Source: Kordiimonadales bacterium IMCC3096 (GTDB taxonomy: Bacteria; Pseudomonadota; Alphaproteobacteria; Minwuiales; Minwuiaceae). From it: a DNA stretch of 64,000 nucleotides. The position numbers and the translations under genes were made by a program. How positions within the stretch are numbered: position 1 is the stretch's first letter; each line of letters opens with the position of its first letter. Shown here one piece after another: positions 17,187 to 26,659 of the stretch. The notes beneath the pieces are model-generated. The model worked only from the letters and a program-made list of their open reading frames with translations. It searched no databases and was not told the DNA's origin. The DNA lies in the NCBI GenBank assembly GCA_016865035.1, contig CP018227.1, positions 900,001-964,000 on the forward strand, given 5' to 3'.

Positions 17187-18214
17187 CAGTTGAACGTCTT
17201 TCGCGGATCGAAGGCGTCGCGCACCGCTTCCGCCATGAACATCGCCATGGTCAGCATCAGCGACAGCACCAGGAAGGCGGTGATGCCCAGCCAGGGGGCC
17301 TGCAGGTTGGCCTTGCCCTGTGCCAGCAGTTCACCCAGCGATGGCGACCCGGGCGGCAGGCCGAGCCCCAGGGTATCGAGACCGGTCAGCGCCGTGATAC
17401 CGCCGGTCAGCACGAAGGGCAGGAAGGTGATGGTGGCAACCATCGCATTGGGCAGCAGATGCTTGAAGATGATCACACCGTTGGAGACACCCAGCGCCCT
17501 GGCCGCCTGCACATAGTCGAAATTCCGCGCCCGCAGGAACTCGGCGCGCACCACCGCCACCAGCGCGGTCCAGCTGAAGATCAGCAATATGCTCAGCAGG
17601 GTCCAGAATCCCGGCACGAACAGGGCCGAGAAGATCAGGATGATGAAGAAGAACGGCATGCTCTCCCAGATCTCGATGAAACGCTGCGCCACCAGATCAA
17701 GCCAGCCGCCGTAGTAGCCCTGCACGGCCCCGGCGGCGACGCCGATGATGCTGGAAAGGACCGTCAGCATCAGCCCGAACAGTACCGACAGGCGATAGCC
17801 GTAGATCACGCGCGCCAGCACGTCGCGGCCCTGGTCATCCGTACCCAGCCAGTTCTCCGCCGATGGTGGCGCAGGGGCCGGGACCGGCAGATCATAGTTG
17901 ATGGTGTCGTAGGAATAGCGGATCGGCGCCCAGAGCATCCAGCCGTCCTTCTCCGCGATCAGTTCCTCCAGGAACGGGTCGCGGTAGTCGGCCTCCGTCT
18001 CGAAATCGCCGCCGAACCGGGTCTCCGGATAGGCAACGAGGAAGGGTACATAGAGCTCGCCGTCATGCGACAGCAGCAGCGGCTTGTCGTTGGCGATCAG
18101 TTCCGCGAACAGCGTGACCGTGAAGATCATGAAGAACAGGACCGTCGCCACATAGCCACGCCGGTTGCGCCGGAAGTTCTGGAACCGTCGCTTGTTGAGG
18201 GGAGAAATCTTCAT
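17186..18214 (-). CDS. yejE: Oligopeptide/microcin ABC importer permease
   Basis: A 342-residue inner-membrane permease. It has one N-terminal transmembrane helix after the basic NKRRFQNFRRNRRGY, a roughly 100-residue periplasmic loop that includes ENWLGTDDQGRDVL, then five helices with the EAA coupling loop (ARALGVSNGVIIFKHLLPN). Length and the large loop match YejE rather than OppC or DppC. It is separated from yejB by 261 bases that hold a palindromic repeat, unusual within an operon of this type. Confidence 0.92.
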   Translation of the reverse strand: MKISPLNKRRFQNFRRNRRGYVATVLFFMIFTVTLFAELIANDKPLLLSHDGELYVPFLVAYPETRFGGDFETEADYRDPFLEELIAEKDGWMLWAPIRYSYDTINYDLPVPAPAPPSAENWLGTDDQGRDVLARVIYGYRLSVLFGLMLTVLSSIIGVAAGAVQGYYGGWLDLVAQRFIEIWESMPFFFIILIFSALFVPGFWTLLSILLIFSWTALVAVVRAEFLRARNFDYVQAARALGVSNGVIIFKHLLPNAMVATITFLPFVLTGGITALTGLDTLGLGLPPGSPSLGELLAQGKANLQAPWLGITAFLVLSLMLTMAMFMAEAVRDAFDPRKTFN

Positions 18215-18284
18215 GACGCCCTCCCCGAGGTCGGGTCGGGCAGTCGCACGCGGGAACCGATTCGTCGGGACAGTCCGAACTCCC

Positions 18285-18422
18285 CTTCCCCCTTGATGGG
18301 GGAAGGCCGGGATGGGGGTGAGTCGGCATGGCCGAACCGCAACGATCCATCCACCGTGCCGCAGCCTGCGGCTTCACCCCCCATCGACCGCTGCGCGGCC
18401 ACTTCCCCCGCAAGGGGGGAAG
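18285..18422. repeat. Composite palindromic intergenic repeat (REP/MITE-like)
   Basis: The yejB-yejE gap carries a nested palindrome. An outer hairpin at 18285-18305 (CTTCCCCCTTGATGGGGGAAG) is mirrored by one at 18402-18422 (CTTCCCCCGCAAGGGGGGAAG). Between them, GATGGGGGTGA (18311-18321) faces TCACCCCCCATC (18374-18385). This two-armed layout resembles the CCCTTCCCC-type extragenic palindromes dispersed in many alphaproteobacterial genomes. Only one copy is in this window, so the repeat status is inferred from structure. It could end or stabilise the yej transcript. Confidence 0.6.
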
Positions 18423-18475
18423 AAAGCGGGCGACCGTGTCCGAAGAGAGGCTCCACCGGCTGAATACGGACGGAC

Positions 18476-19579
18476 TCAGACATCATGGCCCTCGAAATCA
18501 ATGCGTGGATCGACGAAGGCGTAGGTGATGTCGCGCAGCAGGGTCATCACCAGCCCCATCAGCGTGAAGGCGTAGAGCGTGCCGAAGACGACCGGATAGT
18601 CCCGGTTGACGATGCTCTCGAAGCCCAGCCTGCCGATCCCGTCGAGACTGAAGAAGACCTCGATGAAGAAGGTGCCGGTGAACAGCATGCCGATGAAGGC
18701 GGACGGGAAACCGGCGATGACGATCAGCATCGCATTGCGGAACACATGGCCGTAGAGCACCCGATTCTCCGTCAGGCCCTTGGCCCGCGCGGTCTGCACG
18801 TATTGCAGGTTGATCTGGTCCAGGAACGAGTTCTTGGTCAGCATCGTCAGGTTGGCGAAGGCACCCACGGTCAGCGCCGTCACCGGCAGCGCGATGTGCC
18901 AGAAATAGTCGATCACCTGTTCGTACCAGGCCAGGTCGGCGAAATTCTCAGACACCAGACCGCGCAGCGGGAAGATCTGCCAGTACGATCCGCCCGCGAA
19001 GAGCACGATCAGCAGCACCGCGAACAGGAAGGCCGGAATCGCATAGCCGATGATGACGACGGTCGAGGTCCAGATGTCGAAGCGCGAGCCGTCGGACACT
19101 GCCTTGCGGATGCCCAGCGGGATCGAGATCAGATAGGCGATCAGGAACGTCCAGACGCCGAGCGAGATCGACACCGGCATCTTGTCGAGCACCAGACTTA
19201 CCACGGTCTCGTCACGGAAATAGCTCTCGCCGAAATCGAAGACCAGATAGTTGCCGACCATCTGCAGGAAGCGTTCGTGCAGCGGCTTGTCGAAGCCGAA
19301 CTGGGCCTCCAGTTCCTTGATGAATTCCGGGTCCAGCCCCTGGGCGCCGCGATAGCTGCTGTCCTGAACGCCGGAACCTGGCTGGCCGCCGCCCGAAACC
19401 TCGCCACCTCCCGAGCCCGTCAGCCTTGCGCCCGCACCGACCGCCGTTCCCTGAATCTCCGCGATCACCTGCTCCACGGGTCCGCCGGGGGCGAACTGGA
19501 TGATGGCGAAATTGATCAGCAGGATCACGAACAGGGTCGGGATCATCAACAGCAGGCGGCGGACGATATAGGCGATCAT
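18476..19579 (-). CDS. yejB: Oligopeptide/microcin ABC importer permease
   Basis: A 367-residue inner-membrane permease with an N-terminal helix ([17 protein letters not shown]), the FAPGGPVEQ motif typical of OppB/DppB-like proteins, a Gly/Ser-rich periplasmic insertion (about 48-75) characteristic of YejB, five further helices and the EAA loop ([21 protein letters not shown]). It pairs with YejE. It follows yejA-1 after 72 bases. The stop is at 18476, before the palindromic repeat. Confidence 0.92.
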   Translation of the reverse strand: MIAYIVRRLLLMIPTLFVILLINFAIIQFAPGGPVEQVIAEIQGTAVGAGARLTGSGGGEVSGGGQPGSGVQDSSYRGAQGLDPEFIKELEAQFGFDKPLHERFLQMVGNYLVFDFGESYFRDETVVSLVLDKMPVSISLGVWTFLIAYLISIPLGIRKAVSDGSRFDIWTSTVVIIGYAIPAFLFAVLLIVLFAGGSYWQIFPLRGLVSENFADLAWYEQVIDYFWHIALPVTALTVGAFANLTMLTKNSFLDQINLQYVQTARAKGLTENRVLYGHVFRNAMLIVIAGFPSAFIGMLFTGTFFIEVFFSLDGIGRLGFESIVNRDYPVVFGTLYAFTLMGLVMTLLRDITYAFVDPRIDFEGHDV

Positions 19580-19651
19580 GGACGGGCGGCTCCTGCCGGG
19601 CGGTTCAGGTCCAGACGCGCAGTGTCAGACATGGCTCTCGCGGATAGCAGG

Positions 19652-21511
19652 TCAGCCGCCATTCCTGCCCCCGGTCCGGCGGGCCCTGTCGGCGTCGAAC
19701 CACCAGCTGTTCACCACGCCGCGATGGTAATCGGGTTTCGGCGCGGCGGGGCGACCGAAGCGGTCCCAATAGGCCAGATTGTGCTCCCCCTTGTACCACT
19801 GGGGAATGATGTAGCTGTTCCACATGATCACCCGGTCCAGCGCCCGTGTCGCGGCCAGCAGGGCCGGGCGGTCAGGCGCGGACAGCACATCCTCGATCAG
19901 GGCATCCACCGCCGGGTCCCTGACTCCGGCGTAGTTGTTGGAGCCCGGCACATCGGTCTGAGCACTGCCCCAGAAGCTGTAGAGTTCCGCCCCCGGCGTC
20001 TCCGGTGGTGAAAAGCGTGCCGTGACCAGATCGAAATCGAAGGCCTTCACCCGTTCCACATACTGCGCCGCATCGACGAAGCGCATGGTCGCGCGGATGC
20101 CCAGCCGCTCCAGATTCTTCACGTAGGGACCGATCACCCGCTCGAAGGAAGGCTGGTACATCAGGAATTCGAGTGCGAAGGGTTCCCCCTTCGCGTCCAC
20201 CAGCACCCCGTCCCGTATTTCCCAGCCGGCCTGTTTCAGCAGACGACCGGCCTGGCGCAACTGTCCGCGGATACCGCCCTTCGCCTCGGTCGATGCACTC
20301 GCATAGGCATCTCCGAAAACGCCGTCCGGCACCTGCCCGCGCAGGGGTTCCAGCAGGGCCAGTTCCGCCGCCGACGGCGGACCGTCCTGCGCCAGTTCCG
20401 AATTCTCGAACACCGACCCGGTCCGCTTGTAGAGGCCGTAGAAGATGTTCCTGTTGGTCCATTCGAAATCGAACGCCAGGTCCAGCGCCTTGCGCACCCT
20501 CGGGTCGGCGAAGCGGTCGCGGCGCAGGTTCAGGAACCAGCCCTGCGCGCCCGACGGGCGACCGTCGGACAGGGTCAGCCGTTCGATCCGACCGTCCTGC
20601 ACCGGCTGCTTGTCGTCATATTCGGTGGCCCAGCTCTTGGACGTGAACTCCTCCCGGAAGTCATATTCATCGGCAAAGAAGGCAAGCAGGGCGGAGGTGC
20701 GGTCCTGGTAGTAGTCGACGCGGATGGTGTCGAAGTTCCACAGGCCCCGATTGACCGGCAGATCGGCAGCCCAGTAGTCCGCGACACGCTCCACCTCGAT
20801 GCTGCTGCCGGAACGCACCTTGCTGATCCGATAGGGACCGGAGCCGAGCGGCGGATCCAGCGTGGTCTCGGTGAAGTCGTGAGTCGCGTAGTAGTTCGCC
20901 GAAAGGATCGGCAGGTCACCTGCAACGCGGACCGCCAGGTCGCGGGGCGCCCCCGGTGCGAAACTGAAACGGACCCTGTCTGGTGCAAGCACTTCCGCCG
21001 TCGCCTTGGCGAAGACGCTGCGCAGTACCGGATGGCCCTTGTCGCGGATCGTGTTCAGGCTCCAGACAACATCCTCGGCGCGGATCGGGCTGCCATCGTG
21101 GAACCGGGCCCGCGCGTCGAGCTGAAACGTCGCTGTCCGCCCGTCTTCCGCCACATCCACGGTCTTGGCCACCAGTGCATAATGCGCATCCGGCTCGTCA
21201 TAGGACCGCACCATCAGCCGCTCGTGCAGCCGGATCTCGTGCAGCTGGATGGCACTCGGGCGCCGCCCCTTCAGGATGTAGAGGTTGACCGTGTCGAAGG
21301 TACCGAGGTCGCGGATGCGCAGGAGTCCGCCCTTCGGTGCCGCCGGATCGGCCCAGTCGAAGTGCCGGAAATCCGGTCCGTACTTCAGCTTGCCGAAGAC
21401 GGAGATCCCGTGACGCGGTTCGGAAACCGCCTGCCCCCACGGCAGCAGGACCAGCAGTGCCAGCGCGCATGCCGCCAGTACGGGCACGGTGCGCCTCACG
21501 GTGCACCTCAC
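19652..21511 (-). CDS. yejA: Extracellular solute-binding protein, YejA copy 1
   Basis: A 619-residue periplasmic peptide-binding protein of the SBP family 5. The GTG start at 21511 overlaps the stop of the upstream paralogue (GTGA), followed by a signal peptide (VLAACALALLVLLPWGQAVS). Typical segments are HGISVFGKLKYGPDF, ARFHDGSPIRAEDVVWS, GSGPYRI and FEWTNRNIFYGLYKR. It is a tandem paralogue of copy 2. A longer in-frame ATG at 21646 lies inside copy 2 and would lack a signal peptide, so I rejected it. It likely delivers peptides to YejBEF. Confidence 0.9.
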   Translation of the reverse strand: MRCTVRRTVPVLAACALALLVLLPWGQAVSEPRHGISVFGKLKYGPDFRHFDWADPAAPKGGLLRIRDLGTFDTVNLYILKGRRPSAIQLHEIRLHERLMVRSYDEPDAHYALVAKTVDVAEDGRTATFQLDARARFHDGSPIRAEDVVWSLNTIRDKGHPVLRSVFAKATAEVLAPDRVRFSFAPGAPRDLAVRVAGDLPILSANYYATHDFTETTLDPPLGSGPYRISKVRSGSSIEVERVADYWAADLPVNRGLWNFDTIRVDYYQDRTSALLAFFADEYDFREEFTSKSWATEYDDKQPVQDGRIERLTLSDGRPSGAQGWFLNLRRDRFADPRVRKALDLAFDFEWTNRNIFYGLYKRTGSVFENSELAQDGPPSAAELALLEPLRGQVPDGVFGDAYASASTEAKGGIRGQLRQAGRLLKQAGWEIRDGVLVDAKGEPFALEFLMYQPSFERVIGPYVKNLERLGIRATMRFVDAAQYVERVKAFDFDLVTARFSPPETPGAELYSFWGSAQTDVPGSNNYAGVRDPAVDALIEDVLSAPDRPALLAATRALDRVIMWNSYIIPQWYKGEHNLAYWDRFGRPAAPKPDYHRGVVNSWWFDADRARRTGGRNGG

Positions 21512-23358
21512 TGTGCCTTGCCCCCGATCCTTGCTGCCTTCTCCGGGTCCACCCACCAGGAGAAGATATCGACACCGTAGGACGGGTTGGTGTCCGGCCT
21601 GCCGAACTTGTCCCAATAGGCGATCCGGCTGGCGGAGATATGCCATTGCGGGATCACCAGATGCGAATGCAGCAGCACACGGTCGAGGGCGCGGGTGGCG
21701 GTGATCAGGGATTCGCGGCTATCGGCGAAGATCACATGCTCGATCAGCTTGTCCACCGCCTCCGACTTCAGCCCCATCAGGTTGCGGCTGCCTTCCCGCT
21801 CCGCCGCGGCAGAGCCGAAGAAATCCCGCTGTTCATTTCCCGGACTGGCCGATTGCGGCAAGGTGCCGACAACCATGTCGAACTCGAAGGCGCGCAGCCG
21901 GTTCTGGTACTGCGCCGAATCGATGACACGCACCGTTGCATCGACACCCAGTCGGGCAAGGTTCTGCGTGAAGGGCAGCACGATCCGCTCGAAACCCGGA
22001 TCGATCAGCAGGATCTCGAAGGTCACCGGCGCGTCGGTTGCCGGGTCGATCAGCTTGCCGTCGCGAATGAGGTAGCCGGCCTGTTTCAGGGTCCGGTTGG
22101 CCTCCCGCAGGTTGCTGCGCAATCCGCCCCGCCCCTCGGTCGACGGGGCCTCGTAGGTTTCCGTGAAGACCGCATCCGGGATCTGGCCCCGCAGCGGCTC
22201 CAGCAGCTTCAGTTCCTCCGGCGATGGCAGGCCGGTCGAGGCAAGCTCCGTGTTCGAATAGAAGCTCTGGGTGCGGGTATACTGTCCGAAGAACAGGTTC
22301 TGGTTGGCCCATTCGAAATCGAAGGCATAGGCCAGCGCCTGCCGCAGCGCCGGGTCCTGAAACAACGGGCGGCGCAGGTTGTAGATGAAGCCCTGCATGC
22401 CGGTGGGGCGATTGTGGGGCACCAGTTCCAGCTTCACGCGCCCGTCCTTGCGGGCCGGGAAGTCGTAGCCCGTGGCCCAGTCCTTCGAGCTGTTCTCCGA
22501 GCGGAAGTCGTAGACATTGGCCTTGAACGCCTCCAGCAGCGCGGTGCGGTCAGCGAAATATTCGTACTGGATACGGTCGAAGTTGTAGCGCCCCTTCGCC
22601 AAGCCCAGGTCGCGGCCCCAGTAGTCGGGGACCCGCTCCAGAACGACGCGGCGGTTCGGTTCCACTTCGGAGACGCGGTAGGGGCCGGACCCCATGGGGG
22701 CCTCCAGCGTCGTGGCCCCGAATTCGCGGGTCGACCACCAGGCCTTCGACATCACCGGCAACTGCCCCATGATCTGCGGCAGCTCCCGGTTTCCGGCACT
22801 GGAGAAGGTGAACTTCACCCGACGGGGACCAAGGATCTCGTGGCTGACGACGTTGCGGTAATAGTAGCGGTAGAAGGGCTCGCCTTCCTCCTGCAGCCGC
22901 TCGAAACTGAAGACCACGTCCTCGGCGGTAATCGGCGACCCGTCGTGGAAGCGCGCTTCCTCCCGCAGGTTGAAGATGACCCAGGAGTCATCCTCCGGCA
23001 CTTCAACCGTTTCGGCGATCAGCCCGTACTCCGCGGAGGGCTCACCCAGATGCGTGTCCATCAGGGTCTCGATGGCCTGCGCGGCGGCACTGGCCGCATT
23101 GCCCTTCGGAATGTAGGGATTGAGGGAATCGAAGCCGCCGAAGGCACTGAGACGCAGCGTGCCGCCCTTCGGCGCGTCAGGGTTCACGAAGCTCAGATGA
23201 TCGAAGCCCGGCGGATACTGCGGTTCGCCCAGCAGCGACAGTGCATGGGTCTTCTCGACATTCTCCGCCAGCGCAGACCCGGCATTGATGCCGATCGCGG
23301 CCAGCAGCAGCACGGCACCCAGAATGGTCTTCGAACCCGAAAGCTTCACCGGCATCAT
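21508..23358 (-). CDS. yejA: Extracellular solute-binding protein, YejA copy 2
   Basis: A periplasmic peptide-binding protein of about 616 residues, first gene of the Yej set. Its hallmarks parallel copy 1: HALSLLGEPQYPPGFDHL, ARFHDGSPITAEDVVFSF, GSGPYRVSEV and FEWANQNLFFGQYTRTQ. A signal peptide (ILGAVLLLAAIGINAGSALA) follows the start. The exact start is uncertain. GGAGG is immediately before ATG-ATG (23358, 23355) and has ideal spacing to the in-frame GTG at 23349; ATG at 23400 lacks a ribosome site. It follows hisN after about 90 bases and probably shares a transcript with it. Confidence 0.9.
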   Translation of the reverse strand: MMPVKLSGSKTILGAVLLLAAIGINAGSALAENVEKTHALSLLGEPQYPPGFDHLSFVNPDAPKGGTLRLSAFGGFDSLNPYIPKGNAASAAAQAIETLMDTHLGEPSAEYGLIAETVEVPEDDSWVIFNLREEARFHDGSPITAEDVVFSFERLQEEGEPFYRYYYRNVVSHEILGPRRVKFTFSSAGNRELPQIMGQLPVMSKAWWSTREFGATTLEAPMGSGPYRVSEVEPNRRVVLERVPDYWGRDLGLAKGRYNFDRIQYEYFADRTALLEAFKANVYDFRSENSSKDWATGYDFPARKDGRVKLELVPHNRPTGMQGFIYNLRRPLFQDPALRQALAYAFDFEWANQNLFFGQYTRTQSFYSNTELASTGLPSPEELKLLEPLRGQIPDAVFTETYEAPSTEGRGGLRSNLREANRTLKQAGYLIRDGKLIDPATDAPVTFEILLIDPGFERIVLPFTQNLARLGVDATVRVIDSAQYQNRLRAFEFDMVVGTLPQSASPGNEQRDFFGSAAAEREGSRNLMGLKSEAVDKLIEHVIFADSRESLITATRALDRVLLHSHLVIPQWHISASRIAYWDKFGRPDTNPSYGVDIFSWWVDPEKAARIGGKAQ

Positions 23359-23448
23359 CCTCCATCTGTTCACGCCAGTCACAGCGGCTTGCCGTTTCAT
23401 TATGACCAGAGTTGGGCACGGGGCGAAAGACGCGCAACCGTGATCGCG

Positions 23449-24246
23449 TCAACCTTTCAGGCGGGCGATCACTTCCGCATGCAGCGCGGGGTCACCGACG
23501 GCCACCGTCTCGGCACCGGTTCCGAACCGAATCGGGTTGCCTTCCCAGTCGGTGATGCGGCCACCGGCACCATTCACGACGGGGGCAAGGGCCAGATAGT
23601 CATGCGGCTTCAGGTCGTTCTCCGCCACGATGTCGACGAAGCCCAGCGCCAGCAGACCATAGGCATAGGCATCGGCGCTGTAGCGTCGCAGCGCAGTCCC
23701 CTCCGCCAGCCGCCAGAGCGCGGCACCGCGGTCGCCTTCGAAACATTCCGCGCCCCAGGAGAAGAAGGTCGCCTGGTCTATCCCGGCGCATTCGCGGGTC
23801 TGCACGGGCTTGCCGTTGAACAGGGTCGGCTTGCCCGTCACCCCCACCCAGCGTTCCCGCTGGATCGGCTGGTCGATGATGCCGATCACCGGCTCCCCGC
23901 GCCAGGCCAGCGCGATCAGGGTCGCGAACTGGGCAGAGCCGCAGATGAAGGACTTGGTGCCGTCGATCGGGTCCAGATGCCAGACCCAGTCGGCGTCCGC
24001 GCGTTCCGCACCGAACTCCTCCCCCAGGATGCCATGCTCCGGGTAGCGGTCGTTGATCAGTTCCCGGATCGCCGCCTCGGCCCCGCGATCGGCAATCGTC
24101 ACCGGGCTGGCATCGGACTTGGTGTCGACGTCCAGTGGCTGACGAAACAGCGGCCGGATGACCGCGCCCGCACGATCCGCAAGATCGTGCGCGAACGCGA
24201 TCAGTTCAGGGTCAGCTACCGGTATCGGAGAAGATGTCGTGATCAC
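23449..24246 (-). CDS. hisN: Inositol-monophosphatase-family phosphatase, HisN type
   Basis: A 265-residue Mg-dependent phosphatase. The motif GEEFGAE (E76, E77) and the signature DPIDGTKSF (D92, D95, T97) are intact, and the C-terminal ENDLKPHDYLAL replaces the W-D of inositol monophosphatases with H-D, as in HisN-type histidinol-phosphatases. It probably dephosphorylates histidinol phosphate in histidine synthesis; a generic sugar phosphatase cannot be excluded. The start is GTG at 24246, overlapping the cytochrome stop (GTGA). Confidence 0.8.
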   Translation of the reverse strand: MITTSSPIPVADPELIAFAHDLADRAGAVIRPLFRQPLDVDTKSDASPVTIADRGAEAAIRELINDRYPEHGILGEEFGAERADADWVWHLDPIDGTKSFICGSAQFATLIALAWRGEPVIGIIDQPIQRERWVGVTGKPTLFNGKPVQTRECAGIDQATFFSWGAECFEGDRGAALWRLAEGTALRRYSADAYAYGLLALGFVDIVAENDLKPHDYLALAPVVNGAGGRITDWEGNPIRFGTGAETVAVGDPALHAEVIARLKG

Positions 24247-24794
24247 TCGGCCGGCAGCGGCGTGTCGGCGTCACCCTGCGCACGCATGTAGAGGATCAGG
24301 TCGGCGCGATCGATATCCTTCTTGATGCCCGCGAAGGCCATCTTGGTGCCGGACGCGAAATCCTTCGGCTTGGTCAGGAACGCATTCAGCGACTCATAGG
24401 TCCAGTTGCCTTCCAGCTCCGCCAGATCCGCCGAATAGGCAAAGCCGCCGATGGAACCGATGTCACGGTCCAGGATGCCATGCAGGTTCGGGCCGACCTT
24501 GTTGGGACCGCCATCGTCGATGGTGTGGCAGGCGGCGCACTTCTTGAAGACCTTCTCGCCCTTGGCGGCGTCGGCGCTGGCCAGCAGCGTGCCGATGGAT
24601 ACCGCAGGCTCGTCAGCGGCTTCCGCAGCGACCGCGCCACTCTCCGGGATATCGGGGACCGGATAGGCGACAGTGTCGCTGTGACCGGCAGGGTGGATCA
24701 GGATGCCGGAAAGCTCCGACACACCAAAGCCGATCAGGACGGTGAACAGGACTGCGCCCGCAATCTTGTTGAACTCAAACATGTCGAATTTCAC
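24243..24794 (-). CDS. Membrane-anchored class I cytochrome c
   Basis: A 183-residue protein with an N-terminal transmembrane anchor (IAGAVLFTVLIGFGVSELSG), a Pro/Ala-rich linker (about 40-75) and one c-type heme domain: CAACH at 86-90 and axial Met M152 in GTKMAFAG. This is the layout of CycM/cytochrome c552 proteins that pass electrons from the bc1 complex to terminal oxidases. The GTG start at 24794 has AAGGA at good spacing; the ATG at 24782 would be too far from it. The gene is divergent from kdsB and coupled to hisN. Confidence 0.9.
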   Translation of the reverse strand: MKFDMFEFNKIAGAVLFTVLIGFGVSELSGILIHPAGHSDTVAYPVPDIPESGAVAAEAADEPAVSIGTLLASADAAKGEKVFKKCAACHTIDDGGPNKVGPNLHGILDRDIGSIGGFAYSADLAELEGNWTYESLNAFLTKPKDFASGTKMAFAGIKKDIDRADLILYMRAQGDADTPLPAE

Positions 24795-24963
24795 GGCTCG
24801 ATCCTTCCGGTTTTCTGGATGCCAATCAGGCGGCGCCAGTGATCGTGCGTCCCCTCGCAGGGCCACAACGATACGTGTCTGGTGATACCCTTTCGCCCCC
24901 CCTCGGAATGATGCGGTCAAACGCCGCATAGACCCTAGGCCCCACCCGGAAGATGACAATGCC

Positions 24964-25707
24964 ATGCGCCCGATCCTGATCATACCCGCCCGCATGGCCT
25001 CCACCCGTCTGCCCGGCAAACCGCTGGCGGAGATCGAAGGCGTGCCCATGATCGTGCAGGTTCTCCGCCGGGGGCAGGAGGCGGATCTGGGCCCCGTGGT
25101 GGTGGCCGCGGCGGAAAGGGAAGTCTGCGACGTCGTGCAGGACGCAGGCGGTACGGCGGTGCTGACCGACCCGGCACACCCGTCCGGCTCCGACCGCATC
25201 TTCGAGGCCCTGAACCGTGCCGACCCGGACGGGTCACACGACGCGATCATCAACCTGCAGGGCGATCTGCCGGCCCTGGACGCCGAAACCATCCGCGCCG
25301 TGCTCGCGCCCCTGCAGGCGGACAGCGCAGTCGATATCGGCACCCTGGTGGCGGAGATCGATGACCCGGCTGAGGTGGACGACCCCAATGCCGTGAAGGT
25401 CGTGACAGCCTTCGATGCCGGGCAGGACATTGCCCGCGCGCTCTGGTTCACGCGCCTGCGCGCGCCCGGTGGCGACGGTCCCTACTGGCACCACATCGGC
25501 CTCTATGCCTACCGCAGGGCAGCACTCCAGCGTTTCGTCGCCCTGCCGCCCAGCCCGCTGGAACAGCGCGAGAAGCTGGAACAGCTGCGGGCGCTTGAGA
25601 ACGGCATGCGCATTGATGCCGCAAGGGTGCAGACAATTCCGTTCGGGGTCGATACACCAGAGGATCTGGCGCGGATGCGGGCCCTGTTTGCCAGCCGCCG
25701 CGCCTGA
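24964..25707 (+). CDS. kdsB: 3-deoxy-manno-octulosonate cytidylyltransferase
   Basis: A 247-residue enzyme that activates KDO with CTP for lipopolysaccharide core synthesis. The N-terminal IIPARMASTRLPGKPLAEI is the CTP-binding signature, and INLQGDLP and HIGLYAYRRAAL are family motifs. Its presence implies a Gram-negative outer membrane with KDO-containing lipopolysaccharide. It is divergent from the cytochrome gene and lies 93 bases before pheA. A short hairpin CCGGCC-N5-GGCCGG at 25710-25726 follows the stop but has no T-run. Confidence 0.95.
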   Translation: MRPILIIPARMASTRLPGKPLAEIEGVPMIVQVLRRGQEADLGPVVVAAAEREVCDVVQDAGGTAVLTDPAHPSGSDRIFEALNRADPDGSHDAIINLQGDLPALDAETIRAVLAPLQADSAVDIGTLVAEIDDPAEVDDPNAVKVVTAFDAGQDIARALWFTRLRAPGGDGPYWHHIGLYAYRRAALQRFVALPPSPLEQREKLEQLRALENGMRIDAARVQTIPFGVDTPEDLARMRALFASRRA

Positions 25708-25800
25708 AACCGGCCGCGCGGGCCGGACCGCGAGCCGAGTTTCACCCCCCTCACCCCGACCAGCCGAATCACTTCCCGACCCGACAGGAAACACAGTCCC

Positions 25801-26652
25801 ATGAACATGCAGGTTTCGCCCAAGACGGTCGCCTTCCAGGGCGTCCCCGGTGCCTATTCCAACCTGGCCTGCCGGGAAGTGTTTCCGAATGCGGAGGCCG
25901 TGGCCTGCAAGACATTCGACGCCGCCTTCGACGCGGTGAAGTCCGGGACGGTCGATGTCGGGATGATCCCGATCGAGAACAGCCTGGGCGGGCGCGTGGC
26001 CGACATTCATCACCTGCTGCCCAACTCCGGCCTCTACATCATCGGCGAACACTTCCAGAGCGTGCAGCACATGCTGCTGGCCCCGGAAGGCGCGACGCTG
26101 GAGAGCGTCAAGCGCGTCTACAGCCACGAACAGGCGCTGGCCCAGTGCCGGGACATCATCCGTGAACTGGGAATCGAAGCCGTGGTGGCCGCCGACACAG
26201 CCGGTTCCGCGCAGGAAGTGGCGGAACGCAACAACCCCGAGGAAGCTGCCATCGCCTCCTCCCTGGCAGCCGAGATCTACGGCCTGAAGCCGCTGCGCAG
26301 CCGCATCGAGGACCGGATAGGCAATACCACCCGTTTCGTCATCATGTCCCGCCAGCGCATGGATTCACCGCCGGACGAGCCCGCGATCACCAGCCTGGTG
26401 TTCCAGGTGCGCAGCGTGCCCGCCGCGCTCTACAAGGGACTGGGCGGCTTTGCGACCAATGGCATCAATGTGGTGAAGCTGGAGAGCTACATCACCGACA
26501 TGAGCTTCACGGTGGCGCAGTTCTACGCGGAGATCGAGGGACATGTCTCGGACGTTGCCGTCGCCCGGGCCCTGGACGAACTGCGCTACTACTCGACCAC
26601 CGTGCGCGAACTCGGCGTCTACCGCGCCCACCCGTTCCGACGGATCGGGTGA
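25801..26652 (+). CDS. pheA: Prephenate dehydratase
   Basis: A 283-residue monofunctional enzyme converting prephenate to phenylpyruvate in phenylalanine synthesis. The catalytic domain is at about 9-185, with VAFQGVPGAYSN, IPIENSLGG and the essential TRF in NTTRFVIM. A C-terminal ACT domain (about 198-275, with GLGGFATNGINVVKLESY) is the usual site of phenylalanine feedback inhibition. There is no fused chorismate mutase, so this is the alphaproteobacterial-type short enzyme. It converges on the acylase gene seven bases away. Confidence 0.95.
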   Translation: MNMQVSPKTVAFQGVPGAYSNLACREVFPNAEAVACKTFDAAFDAVKSGTVDVGMIPIENSLGGRVADIHHLLPNSGLYIIGEHFQSVQHMLLAPEGATLESVKRVYSHEQALAQCRDIIRELGIEAVVAADTAGSAQEVAERNNPEEAAIASSLAAEIYGLKPLRSRIEDRIGNTTRFVIMSRQRMDSPPDEPAITSLVFQVRSVPAALYKGLGGFATNGINVVKLESYITDMSFTVAQFYAEIEGHVSDVAVARALDELRYYSTTVRELGVYRAHPFRRIG

Positions 26653-26659
26653 CGCGCGC

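Noticed and set aside
15546-24794. Microcin-C immunity or biosynthesis locus around the Yej transporter
   Set aside because: YejABEF takes up microcin C in E. coli, but no MccB/MccE-like or peptide precursor gene is nearby; the flanking genes are cytochrome c and hisN.
25710-25726. Terminator after kdsB
   Set aside because: The CCGGCC-N5-GGCCGG hairpin is short and lacks a T-run on the plus strand, so termination is not supported.
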